A program made the translations under genes and the position numbers. A DNA stretch of 64,000 bases from Flectonema sp. DT1601 (taxonomy: Eukaryota; Euglenozoa; Diplonemea; Diplonemida; Diplonemidae), in NCBI GenBank assembly GCA_964019425.1, contig OZ025782.1:1302001-1366000 (forward strand), written 5' to 3'. The notes below the pieces were generated by a model. That model was not told the origin of the DNA, did not search any database, and was given only the letters and a program-made list of their open reading frames with translations. This document shows positions 58,901-61,900 of this stretch, piece by piece; position 1 is the first letter of the stretch; each line of letters opens with the position of its first letter.

Positions 58901-61900
58901 CTGGGTGTCCAGAGAACTGTACAAGCGCCACTCGGAGCTTCTCTGTTCCTGCAGCCGAGTTTATTCCGACAACCGCCTTTTCCCCGCTGAGCGGTAGGGT
59001 CTTCACCCAATCGCGCACCATCTCCATCAGCGCGTAGAACCCGTGTGGATGGCGTCCAAAGTTGCGTGACATCGAACCAGATCCATCAAGGATCATTACC
59101 ACGTCGAGTGTCGGGCACTCCCCGTAAGTGACCTTCCTGCAAGATCCTTGTGGCGCTTGTTCCACCTTCCAGTAGCACTTCTCGTCATCAACGCAATCGC
59201 ACTTATCGAGTTTGTTGCAGTCTTTGTCGATACATTTTGATCTGTCCTTGTCCCATGCACAGTCACTATCAGCCTCGCACGTTGCTACATCCTGGAGCTT
59301 CGCGCACGGCTTTTCGACGCACATCGCTGGCGAGATCGACGGGTTCCAGTGGCAATCCTCAATCTTGTCGCACTGGATCTCTGTCATGTACTCTGTGCAC
59401 TTCTTCTGTACGCACTCTGTCGTGTTGTCCTTCCACTCACAGTATGGGTCCGCCACGCAAGGATCCTTCCTGCCTGCCTTACACTTCTCCTCCACGCACG
59501 TTCCGGCAGTGATCTCAACGTGTCCGCTTGCATCTTCCGGATTAACACACAACTGTCCGACTCCTCCCCACTCGCAGATGTACCCGTCGATGCGTTGGTG
59601 GTCTCCCGGGAAGTCGTTCCACTCGCCTGAAGGCCAGCGGAAGTGCGCGTAGTTCTCTCCACTAGCTGCGCAGGATCCAGGGCAAGCTCCTCTGTAGTTG
59701 TTCGGTTCTCCGGCCTCCCAGTTCGTGTACATTGGTTTCCCAGTCTTCGAATTGGTTGCTACGGCGAAGCTTCCCCCAGTTCCGCTTCCGATCAACAGAC
59801 CCACTTGGCTCGACAGGTCGCACCCGCTCTTTTGTGCGGCATAGGTGCATCCGCTCTCTAGACCTTCCGGTCCCACTACCCATCCCCATTGTCCCTCGTC
59901 TTTCAAATCTGCAGCTCCCATCCAACCCTGGCCTTCGAGCTTCAATTTAGCTACTCGATCCTCCTCATCAGAGGTGATTGTAATTAGATAACCAGTGAGT
60001 CCAAGGATCATGTTGTCGGCAGATTCGCATTCTGCCTGTGCCTGGCCCCAGTGGCACTCGGTCGCCGTCGGGTCGACATTCAAGCACTCGCTCTTCGAGA
60101 AGTAATGGTAGTAATGCCCAGTCACCGTTGATAGGAATCCGTGTCCATAGTTCCAGGTGATAGTTCTCGGAGAACCGGCATCCGAAGTGGTCGTGAAGGT
60201 CACCGTTGCAAGCGCTGCTGCATACTCAGTCAACGTCTTTGGGGTTTTCGATTTCAAGTACAACACTCCAGGAATATCGTGCCATTCAGCCTCAAAACCA
60301 AGGGCTGCGCACTGGTCACAGGCTAGCACGTCCTTGCCCTTCACGTATCCTTCCTCAACGTCAACCGCCGCTCCCTTAACAGTGTCCGAGCAGCTGCATG
60401 TTCCGGAAACAGTGCAGGTCAGGGTCGGGAAAGGAACCATCGGTTGTCCACGAGCGTATGCGGAAACAGTCGAGTTCAAAGGAATCGTTGTTTGCCACAC
60501 GCATCCATCTTGGGAGGCAACGCATTTTCCTTCGTCGGTCTCTTTACAAGGTGGCTCAGTACATTTCTGATTCAAATTGTTCCACACGCAGTCATCTGGG
60601 TCAGCAAGGCATCCTTGTTCGTTGTCTCGGTTGCATTTCTTGTCGATGCATGTCGACCCGTTCTTGTCAACCTGACAGTCTTTTTGAGCTTCACATTCTG
60701 TCGGCTTTCCAGTGTAGATATCACACCCTGTCTTAGGCTCGCGCAAGCAAATAGTTCCGTTCGTCCACGCGCATCCGTTCGCGGCGTCGGCAGTGCAGTT
60801 TTGCTCTTCGCAGTGGTGCAGGCACGGACTGTCACCACATGAAAGAGAGTTGTCGAACCATACACACCCAGGGTCTGCTAGGCAGCCTACCTGTTGCAGG
60901 TGCTGCGGGCAAGGTTGGTGCACACCTCCGCTTGCTGGGTTCGCTGCACCGGCTCCCTGCTGCGCAGCCTGTCCAAGAACTAGTGATCCAAACACTCCAT
61001 TCGGATCGCATATGTCACCAAGCACCTTGTCCGGAATTTCATCAATCTGCAGATTCTGGAAATGAGCGTCGTGTGGGTTTGACGTGATAGGTTTTAGCGT
61101 GTTTTCAGCGTCAAGGTCAGCCTTCGTGTGCTGCGTATTCTTTCGGACTACTACACCAAACACCTGCACCTTCTCGGTGTCCAGCTCTGACCGCGCAGCC
61201 TGCAGCTGTTCCGGGTCGTAGATTCTTCCGTCGGTAATGATGATCAGCACTCTTTGTCTTCCATCGTTCGGTGACTGATGGAAGACGTCAGCCGCCATCT
61301 GGAGACCCTTCTGGATCATTGTACCTCTCGAGTAGAAGTTTGCCTCGTGCCAGTCAACATCCGTACTTAACTCATCAAAGTCTCCCGAGAGACTTCCACC
61401 AGTTCCGGTTCCTGCTGGTGTTCCCTTAGCGTCTGCCCTTCCGGCCGAAGCTCCGCGTTTGTTCTTTCCCGAAAATTGGATCAACCCCACACGCACTTCA
61501 CCCGTGTTAGGTGCTGAGTTCAGCCCCACATTTGCCTTCTCACCGTTCAGTGGTAACGTCTTGATCCAATCGCGCAGCATCTCCATCAGTCCGTAGAACC
61601 CGTGAGGGTGTCGACCGAAGGTAGCGGACATCGATCCTGATCCATCAAGAAGAAGAACCAGATCCAGTGTAGGGCATTGACCAAACTTGGTTTCGGTACA
61701 GAATTGTTTCGGGGCAAGAGAGTTCCAGAAACACTTCGTTTCTGCCAGACAATCGCATCGGTCAAGGTTCTTGCATTCTTTGTCAACACACTCGGTCGAG
61801 CTATCGTTGAAAGTGCATAGTGGGTCCGTGTCACAAGCTGGTTTGTTCTGGTTCATCCTTGCACAGTGCTTGATACTGCACTGTGACGGGGTAAGTGACA